This document shows positions 16,303 to 25,370 of a stretch of DNA of 64,000 bases, piece after piece; the stretch's first letter is position 1; every line of letters starts with the position of its first letter. The DNA lies in the NCBI RefSeq assembly GCF_013415845.1, contig NZ_CP058907.1, positions 868,001-932,000 on the forward strand, read 5' to 3'. The notes under the pieces were generated by a model. The model was not told the origin of the DNA and searched no databases. It saw only the letters and a program-made list of their open reading frames with translations. The translations under genes and the position numbers were made by a program. The stretch is from Rhodopseudomonas palustris. Its GTDB lineage: Bacteria > Pseudomonadota > Alphaproteobacteria > Rhizobiales > Xanthobacteraceae.

Positions 16303-17166
16303 TCACGCCGCCTTGGTGTGGACCTTCTCGCAGAACTCGGCGAGTCTGTCGGCAAGCCGCAGGGTTGCCGGGCTGGCTTGCGGGGCTGCGATCAGGGCGA
16401 GCTCGGTGCGGTCGATCGGCGGGAAGCCGTCGCGCGCCGTGAGTTTCCGATGATCGGCCTGAATTGAAATCTCCGACAGGATCGACAGGCCGAGCCCGGC
16501 CGCGACCGCGGCCTGAATTCCGGCGAGGCTCGAGCTGGTATAGGCCATGTGCCAGCGCCGGCCCGCGGCTTCGATCGCGTGGATCGCGCGGCGTCGATAT
16601 AGGCAACCGCCGGGAAAGAAGATCAGCGGCACCGAGCCGGCCTTGGGATTGCACGGGTGGCTCTTGCTGTTCACCCAGTACACGCGCTCCGGCCACGCCG
16701 CGACCGCGCCGGCACCGCCGGCTTCGCGCTTGAGCAGCACCAGATCGAGATCGCCGCGTTCAAGGTCGCGTTTCAAATTCAGGCTCTGATCGGCGCGGAC
16801 GTCGAGCCGCAGGCCGGGACGGGCGCGCGAGAAATTGCCGAGCAGCCGCGGCAGTCGGTACAGCGCGAAGTCTTCCGGAATCCCAAGTCGCACCGCGCCC
16901 TCGGTGCTCGGCCGCCCCACCACGTCGCGCGCCTCTTCGGCGAGTGCGAGCAGGCGCCTTGCGTAGGACAGCAGCCGCTCGCCCGCCTCGGTCGGCAGCA
17001 CGTCCTTGCCGCTGCGGTCGAGCAGTTGCTGGCCGAGATCGTCTTCGAGCCGCTTGATCTGCTGACTCACCGTCGATTGCGTTCGGTGCACGCGCTGGCC
17101 GGCGCGGGTGAAGCCGCCGGCCTCCACCACCGAGACGAAACTGCGCAGCAGTTCGAGATCGAGCAT
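16303..17166 (-). CDS. LysR family transcriptional regulator
   Basis: A 287-residue regulator. The winged HTH spans residues 1-60 (MLDLELLRSFVSVVEAGGF, QSTVSQQIKRLEDDLG), followed by the type 2 periplasmic-binding-fold effector domain. GAGG lies five bases before the ATG. It is divergent from an EamA-type transporter gene across 98 bases, the classic arrangement for a LysR protein controlling its neighbour and itself. The effector is unknown. Confidence 0.93.
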   Translation of the reverse strand: MLDLELLRSFVSVVEAGGFTRAGQRVHRTQSTVSQQIKRLEDDLGQQLLDRSGKDVLPTEAGERLLSYARRLLALAEEARDVVGRPSTEGAVRLGIPEDFALYRLPRLLGNFSRARPGLRLDVRADQSLNLKRDLERGDLDLVLLKREAGGAGAVAAWPERVYWVNSKSHPCNPKAGSVPLIFFPGGCLYRRRAIHAIEAAGRRWHMAYTSSSLAGIQAAVAAGLGLSILSEISIQADHRKLTARDGFPPIDRTELALIAAPQASPATLRLADRLAEFCEKVHTKAA

Positions 17167-17194
17167 CGCTGCCTCATTCGAAAATCCACTGGAG

Positions 17195-17207
17195 ATGATT
17201 TTATCAT
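17195..17207. promoter_or_regulatory. Candidate LysR operator
   Basis: Inverted repeat ATGAT-TTT-ATCAT in an unusually AT-rich stretch of the region shared by the divergent LysR and EamA genes. It fits the T-N11-A pattern of LysR sites. Confidence 0.5.
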
Positions 17208-17264
17208 TTAATTTCCCAATGACAACGCAGGCCCCTAAGCCCTAGGCATCAGGAGACGCTTTCG

Positions 17265-18185
17265 ATGTCGCTCACGCCCGCCGTTCCGCTCGCCTCGCCG
17301 CTGTTCAACCCCCGCGCCTTGCAGATTGTGCTGTTCTGCGCGCTGTGGAGCTTCGCTTTCGTGGCCGGCAAAGTCGGTGTCTCCGATTGCCCGCCGCTGA
17401 TCCTGTTGGCGGCGCGGTTCAGTCTCGCCGGCATCCTGATCCTCGGCATCTCGGCCCTGCGCCGCGAGCCGTGGACGCTGCGGCCGCGCGATGTCGCGAT
17501 CTGCGCGCTGCTCGGCCTCGCCAACAATGCGCTGTATCTCGGCCTCGGCTATGTCGGCCTACAGACCGTCTCGGCCGGCATCGGCGGACTGATCGTCAGC
17601 GCCAATCCGGTGTTCACCGCGGTCGCGGCGGCGCTGCTGCTGCACGAGGCGCTGACCTGGAGAAAGATCGCCGGCCTAGTGCTAGGCGTCGCCGGCGTCG
17701 CCTTCATCGTCTGGCACCGCGTCGCGATCGGCGCCGAGGCCTGGACCGGGCTCGGCTTCACGCTGGCCTCGCTGGCGTCGATCGTGGCCGGCACCATCCT
17801 GTTCAAGCGCCTGGCGCCGCGCGGCAGCCTGTGGGTCGGCAACGGCATCCAGAATCTCGCCGCCGGGCTCGCGCTCACGCCGCTGGCGATGTCGCTGTCG
17901 AGCGTCAGCGATATTGTGCCGAGCTGGCGGCTTGCCGGCGCATTCGCCTTCCTGGTGCTCGGCGGCTCGATCGTCGCGTATTGGCTGTGGTTTCGGCTTT
18001 TGACACTGTACGGCGCGACGGCGGCCAGCGCCTGGCACTTCGTGATGCCGCCGCTAGCCATGTTGTTCGCCTGGCTTGTGCTCGGCGAATCGATCGACGG
18101 GCGCGACCTGCTCGGTGTGATCCCGGTGGCGATCGGCATCTATCTGGTGACTCGGCCGGCGCGCATCGCCGCTCCGGCGAGCTGA
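17265..18185 (+). CDS. EamA/DMT family transporter
   Basis: A 306-residue inner-membrane protein with about ten hydrophobic segments arranged as two EamA repeats of five, characteristic of drug/metabolite exporters such as RhtA and YdcZ relatives. Signature stretches are SFAFVAGKVGVSDCPPLILL near residue 27 and NPVFTAVAAALLLHEALTW near 108, with the matching repeat at LGESIDGRDLLGVIPVAIGI near the end. AGGAG precedes the ATG. It is probably controlled by the divergent LysR regulator. The substrate (amino acid, nucleoside or drug) cannot be assigned. Confidence 0.9.
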   Translation: MSLTPAVPLASPLFNPRALQIVLFCALWSFAFVAGKVGVSDCPPLILLAARFSLAGILILGISALRREPWTLRPRDVAICALLGLANNALYLGLGYVGLQTVSAGIGGLIVSANPVFTAVAAALLLHEALTWRKIAGLVLGVAGVAFIVWHRVAIGAEAWTGLGFTLASLASIVAGTILFKRLAPRGSLWVGNGIQNLAAGLALTPLAMSLSSVSDIVPSWRLAGAFAFLVLGGSIVAYWLWFRLLTLYGATAASAWHFVMPPLAMLFAWLVLGESIDGRDLLGVIPVAIGIYLVTRPARIAAPAS

Positions 18186-18270
18186 GCTGCCGCGGCGTGG
18201 CGTTCCGCTACCGGAACGAAGCGGCTGCGGGTACGTTGGCGTTCACCTGACCTAGCCCGGGACCCCGCGC

Positions 18271-19617
18271 GTGACCTCCGACGCCAGACGAGAGTTCGAC
18301 CGGCCAGACTTGATCGATCCTGCCCCGGATGGGACGCCCAAGGTCCAGCGTCTTGAAACCTTCCGGCTCCGCGGCTTCTTCAAAACCCTCGGGCCCGGCC
18401 TGATCACAGGCGCTTCCGACGACGATCCGTCCGGGATCGGCACCTACAGTCAGGCCGGTGCGCAGCTCGGTTACGGCATCGGCTGGACCATGCTGCTGAC
18501 CTTTCCGCTCATGGTGGCGATCCAGGAGATTTCCGGCCGGGTCGGCCGCGTCACCGGCCACGGCATCGCCGGCAACGTCTGCCGACACTATTCCGGCGGC
18601 CTGCTCGCGGTGATCGTGATGCTGCTGTTCACCGCCAACACCATCAATATCGCCGCCGATCTCGCCGCGATGGCCGACGCCACCAAGCTGTTGATCGGCG
18701 GTCCGGCGTTGTTCTACGTGGTGGCGTTCGGCACGATCTCGGTGCTGGCGCAGATCTTCTTCGACTACAAGCGCTACGTCTCGGTTCTGAAATGGCTGAC
18801 GCTGTGTCTGTTCGCCTATGTCGGCGCACTCGCGGCCGCCAAGGTCGATTGGGGGCAGGCCGCCGCCGGCGTGCTGATCCCGCACCTCGCCTGGAGCAGC
18901 ACTTATCTCACCACCATCGTGGCGATCCTCGGCACCACGATCTCGCCCTATCTGTTCTTCTGGCAGGCCTCGCAGGAGGCGGAGGAAGAGCGGATCGATC
19001 CGCACAAGAAACCGCTGATCAAGACACCGCAGGACGCGCCGCAGGAATTCCAGCGCATTCGGGCCGACACCATCATCGGCATGGCATTTTCCAATCTGAT
19101 CGCGCTGGCGATCATCATCACCGCCGCCGCCACGCTGCACGCCAGCGGCAAGACCGACATCGAGACCTCGGCACAGGCCGCCGAAGCGCTGCGGCCGATC
19201 GCCGGTCCGTTCGCCGAATGGATCTTCGCGCTCGGCATCGTCGGCACCGGTCTGCTGGCGATTCCGGTGCTGGCAGGCTCGGCCGCCTATGCGGTCGGCG
19301 AAGGGCGGCGCTGGCCGGTCGGGCTGGCGCGCAAGCCGAAGCAGGCGGTGGCGTTCTACAGCGTGCTGGCGCTGTCGGCTGTGCTCGGCATCGCGCTCAA
19401 TTTCGCGCCGATCAATCCGATCTCGGCGCTGTATTGGAGCGCGGTGATCAACGGCGTCCTTGCCGTGCCGGTGATGGTGCTGCTGATGCTGATCGCCCGC
19501 CGCCGCGACGCCATGCACAGCTTCGTGGTGCGCGGCCCGCTGCACTGGCTCGGCTGGCTCTCGACCGCGGCCATGGGTATCAGCGTGGTGGCGATGGCAG
19601 TGGGCTATCTGCTTTAA
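18271..19617 (+). CDS. Nramp-like metal ion transporter with variant metal-site motifs
   Basis: A 448-residue protein with about eleven membrane segments and the general Nramp pattern (FFKTLGPGLITGASDDDPSG, QEISGRVGRVTGHGI). Canonical Mn/Fe Nramps carry DPGN in the first helix and MPHN in the sixth; here the matching positions read DPSG and, after LGTTI, SPYLFFWQ. The protein therefore belongs to a divergent branch whose substrate may not be Mn2+ or Fe2+. A long charged cytoplasmic loop (residues about 235-265) follows. The start is GTG. It stands alone, followed by a repeat. Confidence 0.88.
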   Translation: MTSDARREFDRPDLIDPAPDGTPKVQRLETFRLRGFFKTLGPGLITGASDDDPSGIGTYSQAGAQLGYGIGWTMLLTFPLMVAIQEISGRVGRVTGHGIAGNVCRHYSGGLLAVIVMLLFTANTINIAADLAAMADATKLLIGGPALFYVVAFGTISVLAQIFFDYKRYVSVLKWLTLCLFAYVGALAAAKVDWGQAAAGVLIPHLAWSSTYLTTIVAILGTTISPYLFFWQASQEAEEERIDPHKKPLIKTPQDAPQEFQRIRADTIIGMAFSNLIALAIIITAAATLHASGKTDIETSAQAAEALRPIAGPFAEWIFALGIVGTGLLAIPVLAGSAAYAVGEGRRWPVGLARKPKQAVAFYSVLALSAVLGIALNFAPINPISALYWSAVINGVLAVPVMVLLMLIARRRDAMHSFVVRGPLHWLGWLSTAAMGISVVAMAVGYLL

Positions 19618-19632
19618 CTCGCCCCACACGCC

Positions 19633-19772
19633 GTCATTCCGGGGCGCAGGCGAAGCCTGCGAACCCGGAATCTCGAAGTGATCAGGCCGAGAGGTCGACA
19701 GGCGGGCGCTGCTGGGTGCCCGGAAGCTCCAGATTCCGGGTTCGCGCGTTGACACGCGCGCCCCGGAATGAC
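19633..19772. repeat. Palindromic repeat, family 1, with enlarged centre
   Basis: Outer arms CATTCCGGGGCGC and GCGCGCCCCGGAATG and inner arms GAACCCGGAATC and GATTCCGGGTTC as in the other copies, but the centre is about 50 bases longer (around 19677-19730) and the right arm carries a short extra GTTGACAC. It lies between convergent genes. Confidence 0.83.
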
Positions 19773-19784
19773 GATGAGGATGGG

Positions 19785-20585
19785 TCAGTCGCGCCGGAAC
19801 ACGATGGATGCCATCCAGCCGGTGGCGAGTGCCATCAGGGCGGTGATCAGGCCGTAGATGATGCCGTGCTGGCGGGCTGCGGTGGCGACGAACTGTTCGA
19901 AGCCGATCTTGGCGATCTCGAACGAGGTGTCGGTCTCGGTCAGCAGCTCGCCGCTGGCGAACAACTTGATCGAGATGTCGTAGCTGCCGATCGGCACCTC
20001 GGCCGGCAGCGGAATTCCGGTGCGGAACAGCGTCGGGGTGAGGAATTTCACCGCGGTGCTGTCTTCGCGGTACAGCCCGCGATCCTCGCGCAGCCGAATG
20101 AAAGCCTGGCGAAACTGGTCGTCGGCAACGACGTCCGCGTAGTCGGTGCCGATCCGTTGGGTCAGCAGCACGTGGTTCATGCCGAGCTGCTGCCGGCGCC
20201 GCACCTCGGTCGGCGCGATCGCGTCGATCGGCCGGTTGGCGAAGATCGCCAGATAACTCGGCACCATCAGGAATTCGCGGGAGTCGCTGTTGATCCAGAT
20301 GCCGAATTTGCGCTCCTTGCGCCGTGTCACCATGTTGGCGCGCGGGCCGAACACGCTGATCACCAGATCGTATTTGCCGGCCTCGACGAATGCCGGATGG
20401 TCCTTCTCGATCGCGCCGAACAGCACCAGCTCGCCGCCCGAATAGTTCGGCGTGACGGTGACGCGGGCGTTGGAGACCGACACGATCAGCCGCTCCGCTT
20501 CCGCCGGCGAGGCGAACGGCAGCATCAGCGCCAGCAGCCCGGCGGTGGCAATCGCGCGGAGCGATGTGAGCCGCCGCGCCATCAT
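19785..20585 (-). CDS. TIGR02186 family membrane-anchored protein
   Basis: A 266-residue protein with an N-terminal signal or anchor (LRAIATAGLLALMLPFASPA) and a C-terminal hydrophobic helix before the end (GLITALMALATGWMASIVF). The middle is a soluble, probably periplasmic domain with LIVSVSNARVTVTPNYSGGE at its start. It matches the TIGR02186 group, found in alphaproteobacteria next to TauE/SafE-type exporters; here its start overlaps the TauE stop by four bases. The function is unknown; it is presumably an accessory of the exporter. Confidence 0.85.
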   Translation of the reverse strand: MMARRLTSLRAIATAGLLALMLPFASPAEAERLIVSVSNARVTVTPNYSGGELVLFGAIEKDHPAFVEAGKYDLVISVFGPRANMVTRRKERKFGIWINSDSREFLMVPSYLAIFANRPIDAIAPTEVRRRQQLGMNHVLLTQRIGTDYADVVADDQFRQAFIRLREDRGLYREDSTAVKFLTPTLFRTGIPLPAEVPIGSYDISIKLFASGELLTETDTSFEIAKIGFEQFVATAARQHGIIYGLITALMALATGWMASIVFRRD

Positions 20586-21505
20586 GACGGGCTCAGTTCG
20601 CGCAGCGTGAACAGCTCGGCGGGGCGGATGCCGAGCTCGATCGCGAAGCGGACGCCGACCGCCAGCACCAGCAGGCCGAGCAGCAGGCGGAGCTGTTCGC
20701 CACGGATGCGCTGGCCCGCGCGGGCGCCGAACTGCGCACCGGTGACACCGCCGATCATCAGGATCAGCGCCAGCACCGCGTCGACCAGGTGGCTGGTGGC
20801 GGCATGCAGCACGGTGGCGATCAGCATCGTCACCAGGGTCAGCACCATCGAGGTACCCACCACGGTACTGGTCGGCACCCGCAGCAAATAGATCAGCATC
20901 GGAACCAGGATGAAGCCGCCGCCGACGCCCATCACGGCGCCGATGAAGCCGATCAGCACGCCGATCGCCACCACCGGCAGCACCGACAGATAGATCTTGG
21001 AGCGCTTGAACCGGACCTTGAACGGCAGCGCGTACAGCCAGTTGCGGTTGCCGGAGCGGCCCGCCAGCGGCACCTCACCGCGGTTGGAGCGACGGATCGC
21101 GCGGATGCCTTCGTAAACCATCAGACCGCCGACCGAGGTCAGCAGCACGACGTAGGACACCGCGATCACCAAGTCGAGCTGGCCGACCGCGCGCATCAGC
21201 ACGAAGAACCAGACGCCGAGCCCGGTGCCGGCGATGCCGCCGCATAATAGGACGAAGGCGAGGAGAGGATCGATTGCCCGGCGGCGCCAGTACGACAGCG
21301 CACCGGAGAACGAGGACGCCGCCATGTGGCTGGTCACCGAGGCGACCGCGACCGCGGGCGAGATGCCGATGAAGATCAGCAGCGGCGTCATCAGGAATCC
21401 GCCGCCGACGCCGAACATTCCGGACACGAACCCGACCGCAGCGCCCATCGCCAGCACGAGCAGGACGTTGACCGGAAGATCAGCGATCGGGAGATAGAGC
21501 TGCAC
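20582..21505 (-). CDS. Sulfite exporter TauE/SafE family protein
   Basis: A membrane protein of about 307 residues with eight to nine helices and the duplicated TauE motif: GFVSGMFGVGGGFLMTPLL near the N-terminus and GFIGAVMGVGGGFILVPML in the middle. The family exports sulfite, sulfoacetate or related organosulfur anions. The GTG at 21505 (VQLYLPIADLPVNV) is the usual beginning in relatives; the frame is open to an ATG at 21556. The translational overlap with the TIGR02186 gene indicates one operon. The substrate is not determined. Confidence 0.9.
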   Translation of the reverse strand: MQLYLPIADLPVNVLLVLAMGAAVGFVSGMFGVGGGFLMTPLLIFIGISPAVAVASVTSHMAASSFSGALSYWRRRAIDPLLAFVLLCGGIAGTGLGVWFFVLMRAVGQLDLVIAVSYVVLLTSVGGLMVYEGIRAIRRSNRGEVPLAGRSGNRNWLYALPFKVRFKRSKIYLSVLPVVAIGVLIGFIGAVMGVGGGFILVPMLIYLLRVPTSTVVGTSMVLTLVTMLIATVLHAATSHLVDAVLALILMIGGVTGAQFGARAGQRIRGEQLRLLLGLLVLAVGVRFAIELGIRPAELFTLRELSPS

Positions 21506-21779
21506 GCGCGGTTCGCTTCGGAGTTCTCGCTGTGACGACAGCATCCCCCGGCTCAACGGCTGGCGCTTCGCCCCGGAGATGTTCTTGATTCAATGATCCG
21601 GCAACAGATCAGGACCGCTTGGCCGGACCGGCATGGCGGACTTCGCACCAGATCGCGGTTCATCTGAACCGCTGTCCCTGCATAACCGAAATTAGTTCAC
21701 GCCGGGATTACAGAATCGGTCGCAGTCGGGCTTTTTAGGCCCGGCAGCGCCGATCTCGTCCATCTGATGGACGCAGGCG

Positions 21780-24700
21780 TTAGCGGGCGGCGCGCTTGGC
21801 CGCAGCGGCCGGCTGCCCGTCCCAGCCGCCGGCGGGCGCCGCGACTTTGACGGCGGCGTCGGGCTGCGGCTCGGCCGTGAAGGTCTGGATCGCGAGCTTG
21901 GCGGCCGCCAGCGACTGCGGGTCGAGGCGCTTGGCGACATCTTCGCGCTTGCGGCCCGCATCCTCGTCGCCCTGAGCGGCGGCGAGAGAGAACCACTTGT
22001 ACGACTCCGCGAGGTTTTGATCGACGCCGATGCCGCGGGCATACAGGATGCCGAGGTTGAACTGGCTGTCGGCAACGCCGCGCTCGGCGGCCTTGCGGAA
22101 CCAGGCCGCAGCAGTCTTGTAGTTCGCGCCCTTGCTGCCGCCGTCGGCGTACAGCACGGCCAGATTGTGCATCGCCTTGGCGTTCCCGCGATCGGCCGCG
22201 GTCGAATACAGCTTCCGCGCGACGTCGAGGTCGCGCTTCACGCCGAGGCCCTTCTCGTAAAGCGTGCCGATGCGGAAGATTGCCGGCGTCACGCCGGCAT
22301 CCGCTGCGCGCTGATACCATTTGGCGGCTTCGTCGTAGTTCACCGGCACGCCCTTGCCTTCGGCGTAACGGGTCGCTACTTCGTAAGCGGCGGCGGCGTC
22401 GCCCTTGAGCGCCAGGGTACGCAGCGTCGCACCGCCGATGGTGTCGGGCAGCCGCTCGGCGGACGGAATCGCGACGGTGCCGAACTTCTCCGGCGCCGCG
22501 CTCGGCTGCGACGGGATCGTGCCGGTGATGTCGCTGGACGCGGCAGGCTCGGTCTGCTGCGCCGCCGGCGGCGTGTACAGCGACTGACGCTCGACCGGAG
22601 TTGGCGAAATCATCGACGGCGGCGGAGCGACCGGCGCGACAGACGGCGGCGCGGCGGGCTCGGTCGGATCGGATTGCCGCTCGTCCGCAGGCAGGCGCTG
22701 TTTTTCCGGCGCCGGGCTGGACTTCGGCGCAGTGACGCTGGCGACCGGCGGCGCTTCGCCGCTGTCGAACAGTTTCATTGCCATCTGGAAGCTGGACAGC
22801 ACGATCACGACGACGCTGGCGCCGACCAGCAGCGACTTGATCTTGGAGCCGAGCGGCGAGCCCGGTGTGCCGCCGTCCGGATCGGGCTTGTCGCCATCGG
22901 TCTTCGGCTTGCCGGGCTTGGCCTTGCCGGCGCTAGCGGACGCCGCCGCCTGCGCGGCGCGGCGCGCGGCAGCGATAAAGCTGGTGGCGTTTGCCGGCTC
23001 CGGCTGCGCCGGCGCGATCTCGCCCAGCGCGCTTTCAGAAGCGGCGATCCGTTCCGACGGCGAAGCGACCCGGGCCGGCGGCTTGGTGCCGGGCTCGAGC
23101 GGATGGTCCGGCGGCAGTGTGGCTTCCCGGCGAGCGGGCGGCGGCACAGCAACGACCGGCTCGATCTTCTGCGGCTGGTGCGGGCCCGCGGCGGACTCGT
23201 GGATGTCGTGGAAAGCTCGCGGCCCACGCGGCTCGGGCGCCGGGGCCGGCGGCTCGGCGGCTGGTTTGGCGGCGGCGAACTCGCGCGGCGCGGCAGCGAA
23301 CGCCTCGACGGCCGGATTGGCCATCTCGGGCTGAGGCTGCGGCGGAACAGGCGCGGCTGCGGGAGTAACCGGGGCCGGTGCGATCGGCGCGGCAGCAAGG
23401 AAAGCGGGCTTCGCCGGTTCGGGGGCCGGAGTCGGGGCGGGCGGCGGGGCCAGCGGAGGGGTTGCGCGCGCGGTGCGCAGATCGCCTTCGATCATCGCCA
23501 GCCGGTCGACGACATGGCCGAGGGTGTTGTGCACCGCCTCGAGCGAATCCTGAGTGTGGCGATCGGTTTCCGACTGGCTGAAGCGCATGTCGGAGAGTTC
23601 GCGCTTGATGGTGTCGACGAAGCTCGGCTCGAGCGCCGGCGCCGGCCGGCGATCGAGCTCCGTCAGCACCGCAAATTGCGACTGCTGCCGCTCCAGCATC
23701 CGCAAAATGTCGTGCAGGCCTTCCTCGACCCGGCCGAGATTGGCGCTGCCGCCGCGCTGCTCGGTCGCGGCTTCCATCCGCTCCAGCAGATGCGCGACAC
23801 GCTGTTCGAGATGCGCGAACGCCGACTGATTGTCGTTGCCGATCGGCAGATGATCGATCCGTTCCGACAGCGCCCGCACGGCGCTTTCGAGCTGCTCGGT
23901 GGATTCGCTCGGGGCAGGGCGCTCGCGGCTTTCCAGCGCCGCGGTCAGCGCCGAGATGCGCTGCTCCAGGGCGGCGAACGAGATGCTGTGGTTGTCGGCC
24001 TGCGCCAGCTGTTCGATCTTCTCGCCGAGCGCGTGGACGTTGGCGCTGAGTTGCCCCAGCGCCTCATTGGAAGCGACGTTGGAGACGATGCCGCGCAGCG
24101 CGCCGATGGCGTTCTCGAGCTGCTGGACCGTGCCCGGATCGTCGCTGTTGCGGACGATCATGTCGATCTTGCCGCCGAGATTGCGGATCGCTTCGTCGAA
24201 GCCCGCGAGCTGTTCGGCCGGCGTCAGCGAGCGCAACGCGGTGTAGATCTCGCCGAGCGCGCGTTCGATGCCGGCAATCACTTCACTGTCGCTGCCGTTG
24301 GCCCGGCTTTCATCGAGCCGCTGCGCCAGCGAGCGGATCTCGCCTTCCAGCGTTTCGATCGCCTTGCGCGGCATCGCTTCGGTGATGGTCTGGCGGATCT
24401 CGGCGAGGTCAGCGCGGAACGCGGCGATCGATTGTTCGACCTTGTCGGAGCGCTGCAGCGCGTCGATCTGGCTGGTGATCTTGTGGAGCTGCTTCTCCAG
24501 GCTGGTGAAATCCGGCCCGGCCAGCGGATTCGGGGGGGCCATCGCGGGTGCGATCGGCGGCGCAAACGACGCCGGCTGCCGCGGCATCCGGCCGATGCTG
24601 GCATCGAGTTCGCTCTGCCGCGCGGCGATTTCGGCAATCGCCTTGTCGAGCGCGTTCGGGTCGAGTGTGGGGGAGGGGTAGACTTGCTCGGCGGCGCGTT

Positions 24701-25115
24701 CGACGCGCTCGGTGGGCGATTGGGCCGGCACGGCTGCGGCCTCGGCCGGCCGAGCTGCCGCAGGCTTCGGCTCGGTAATCCGCGCTAGGCGGGCGTCGAG
24801 CCGGGAAATCGCGTCGTTCAGCTGCCGCGCGACCGGCGGCTCACTGCGCGCCGGCGTGCGGGAAATATGGTCGATCTGGCGGGCGATGGCGTCGAGCCGC
24901 TGATGGATTTCAGCGACTTCGGTAGCGCTGCGCTCGGGCATTGCCGGGCGGCCGGTCATGCGCGGTTGTTCGGTGGCCGGCTGCTGCGGGGCAGCCTCGC
25001 CGAGCTGAGCATTGATCCAGTCGGTGAGCGACAGCCCGGCGCGCTTTGCGGCGGCCTCGGCCTTCTCGCGCACTGACGGCTCGATCTCCTCGACACTCCA
25101 CGACACGCGATTCAT
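21780..25115 (-). CDS. PodJ-like coiled-coil/Sel1-repeat protein
   Basis: A 1111-residue polar-localisation-type protein. The N-terminal block SVEEIEPSVREKAEAAAKRA is conserved in rhizobial PodJ-like proteins. Then come long alpha-helical, coiled-coil-rich regions (about 60-560), a proline/alanine-rich stretch (about 560-750), one transmembrane helix (LLVGASVVVIVLSSFQ, about 758-779) and at least four Sel1 repeats (about 905-1065) on the far side. Unlike Caulobacter PodJ, no C-terminal peptidoglycan-binding domain is visible. The start at 25115 (MNRVSWSVEE) is chosen over the open frame to 25157. It is predicted to organise cell-pole or envelope assembly. Confidence 0.85.
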   Translation of the reverse strand: MNRVSWSVEEIEPSVREKAEAAAKRAGLSLTDWINAQLGEAAPQQPATEQPRMTGRPAMPERSATEVAEIHQRLDAIARQIDHISRTPARSEPPVARQLNDAISRLDARLARITEPKPAAARPAEAAAVPAQSPTERVERAAEQVYPSPTLDPNALDKAIAEIAARQSELDASIGRMPRQPASFAPPIAPAMAPPNPLAGPDFTSLEKQLHKITSQIDALQRSDKVEQSIAAFRADLAEIRQTITEAMPRKAIETLEGEIRSLAQRLDESRANGSDSEVIAGIERALGEIYTALRSLTPAEQLAGFDEAIRNLGGKIDMIVRNSDDPGTVQQLENAIGALRGIVSNVASNEALGQLSANVHALGEKIEQLAQADNHSISFAALEQRISALTAALESRERPAPSESTEQLESAVRALSERIDHLPIGNDNQSAFAHLEQRVAHLLERMEAATEQRGGSANLGRVEEGLHDILRMLERQQSQFAVLTELDRRPAPALEPSFVDTIKRELSDMRFSQSETDRHTQDSLEAVHNTLGHVVDRLAMIEGDLRTARATPPLAPPPAPTPAPEPAKPAFLAAAPIAPAPVTPAAAPVPPQPQPEMANPAVEAFAAAPREFAAAKPAAEPPAPAPEPRGPRAFHDIHESAAGPHQPQKIEPVVAVPPPARREATLPPDHPLEPGTKPPARVASPSERIAASESALGEIAPAQPEPANATSFIAAARRAAQAAASASAGKAKPGKPKTDGDKPDPDGGTPGSPLGSKIKSLLVGASVVVIVLSSFQMAMKLFDSGEAPPVASVTAPKSSPAPEKQRLPADERQSDPTEPAAPPSVAPVAPPPSMISPTPVERQSLYTPPAAQQTEPAASSDITGTIPSQPSAAPEKFGTVAIPSAERLPDTIGGATLRTLALKGDAAAAYEVATRYAEGKGVPVNYDEAAKWYQRAADAGVTPAIFRIGTLYEKGLGVKRDLDVARKLYSTAADRGNAKAMHNLAVLYADGGSKGANYKTAAAWFRKAAERGVADSQFNLGILYARGIGVDQNLAESYKWFSLAAAQGDEDAGRKREDVAKRLDPQSLAAAKLAIQTFTAEPQPDAAVKVAAPAGGWDGQPAAAAKRAAR

Positions 25116-25370
25116 GCTCTTGTCCGCACCCAAGCCGGCCCCAGCCGCGCCCCGCACACCTCCGCGTCTTGCTCAAGCGAACATCGACACGACGCGGGAG
25201 TCTGCCTCTGGATCGACTTTTTCCCGTTAGGGTAAATACCGAGTTAAGGATCAGCGCGGACGGCGGTGAAACTTAACGGTCGAGGCAGAAAGCTTGGTTT
25301 TGCAGCTATTTTGCCGCGCTTTCAGCGGGGCAGGAGCGGCTCGGGAGGCCGTCCGTTACCGCCGGCGTCG

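Noticed and set aside
18792..20891. A 699-codon open frame on the plus strand
   Set aside because: It overlaps the Nramp-like gene in another frame, then two genes antisense and a repeat; no domain is seen.
22017..24788. A 923-codon open frame on the plus strand
   Set aside because: It is antisense to the PodJ-like gene. Its arginine/glycine-rich, repetitive composition is the typical shadow of a GC-rich gene and has no domain pattern.
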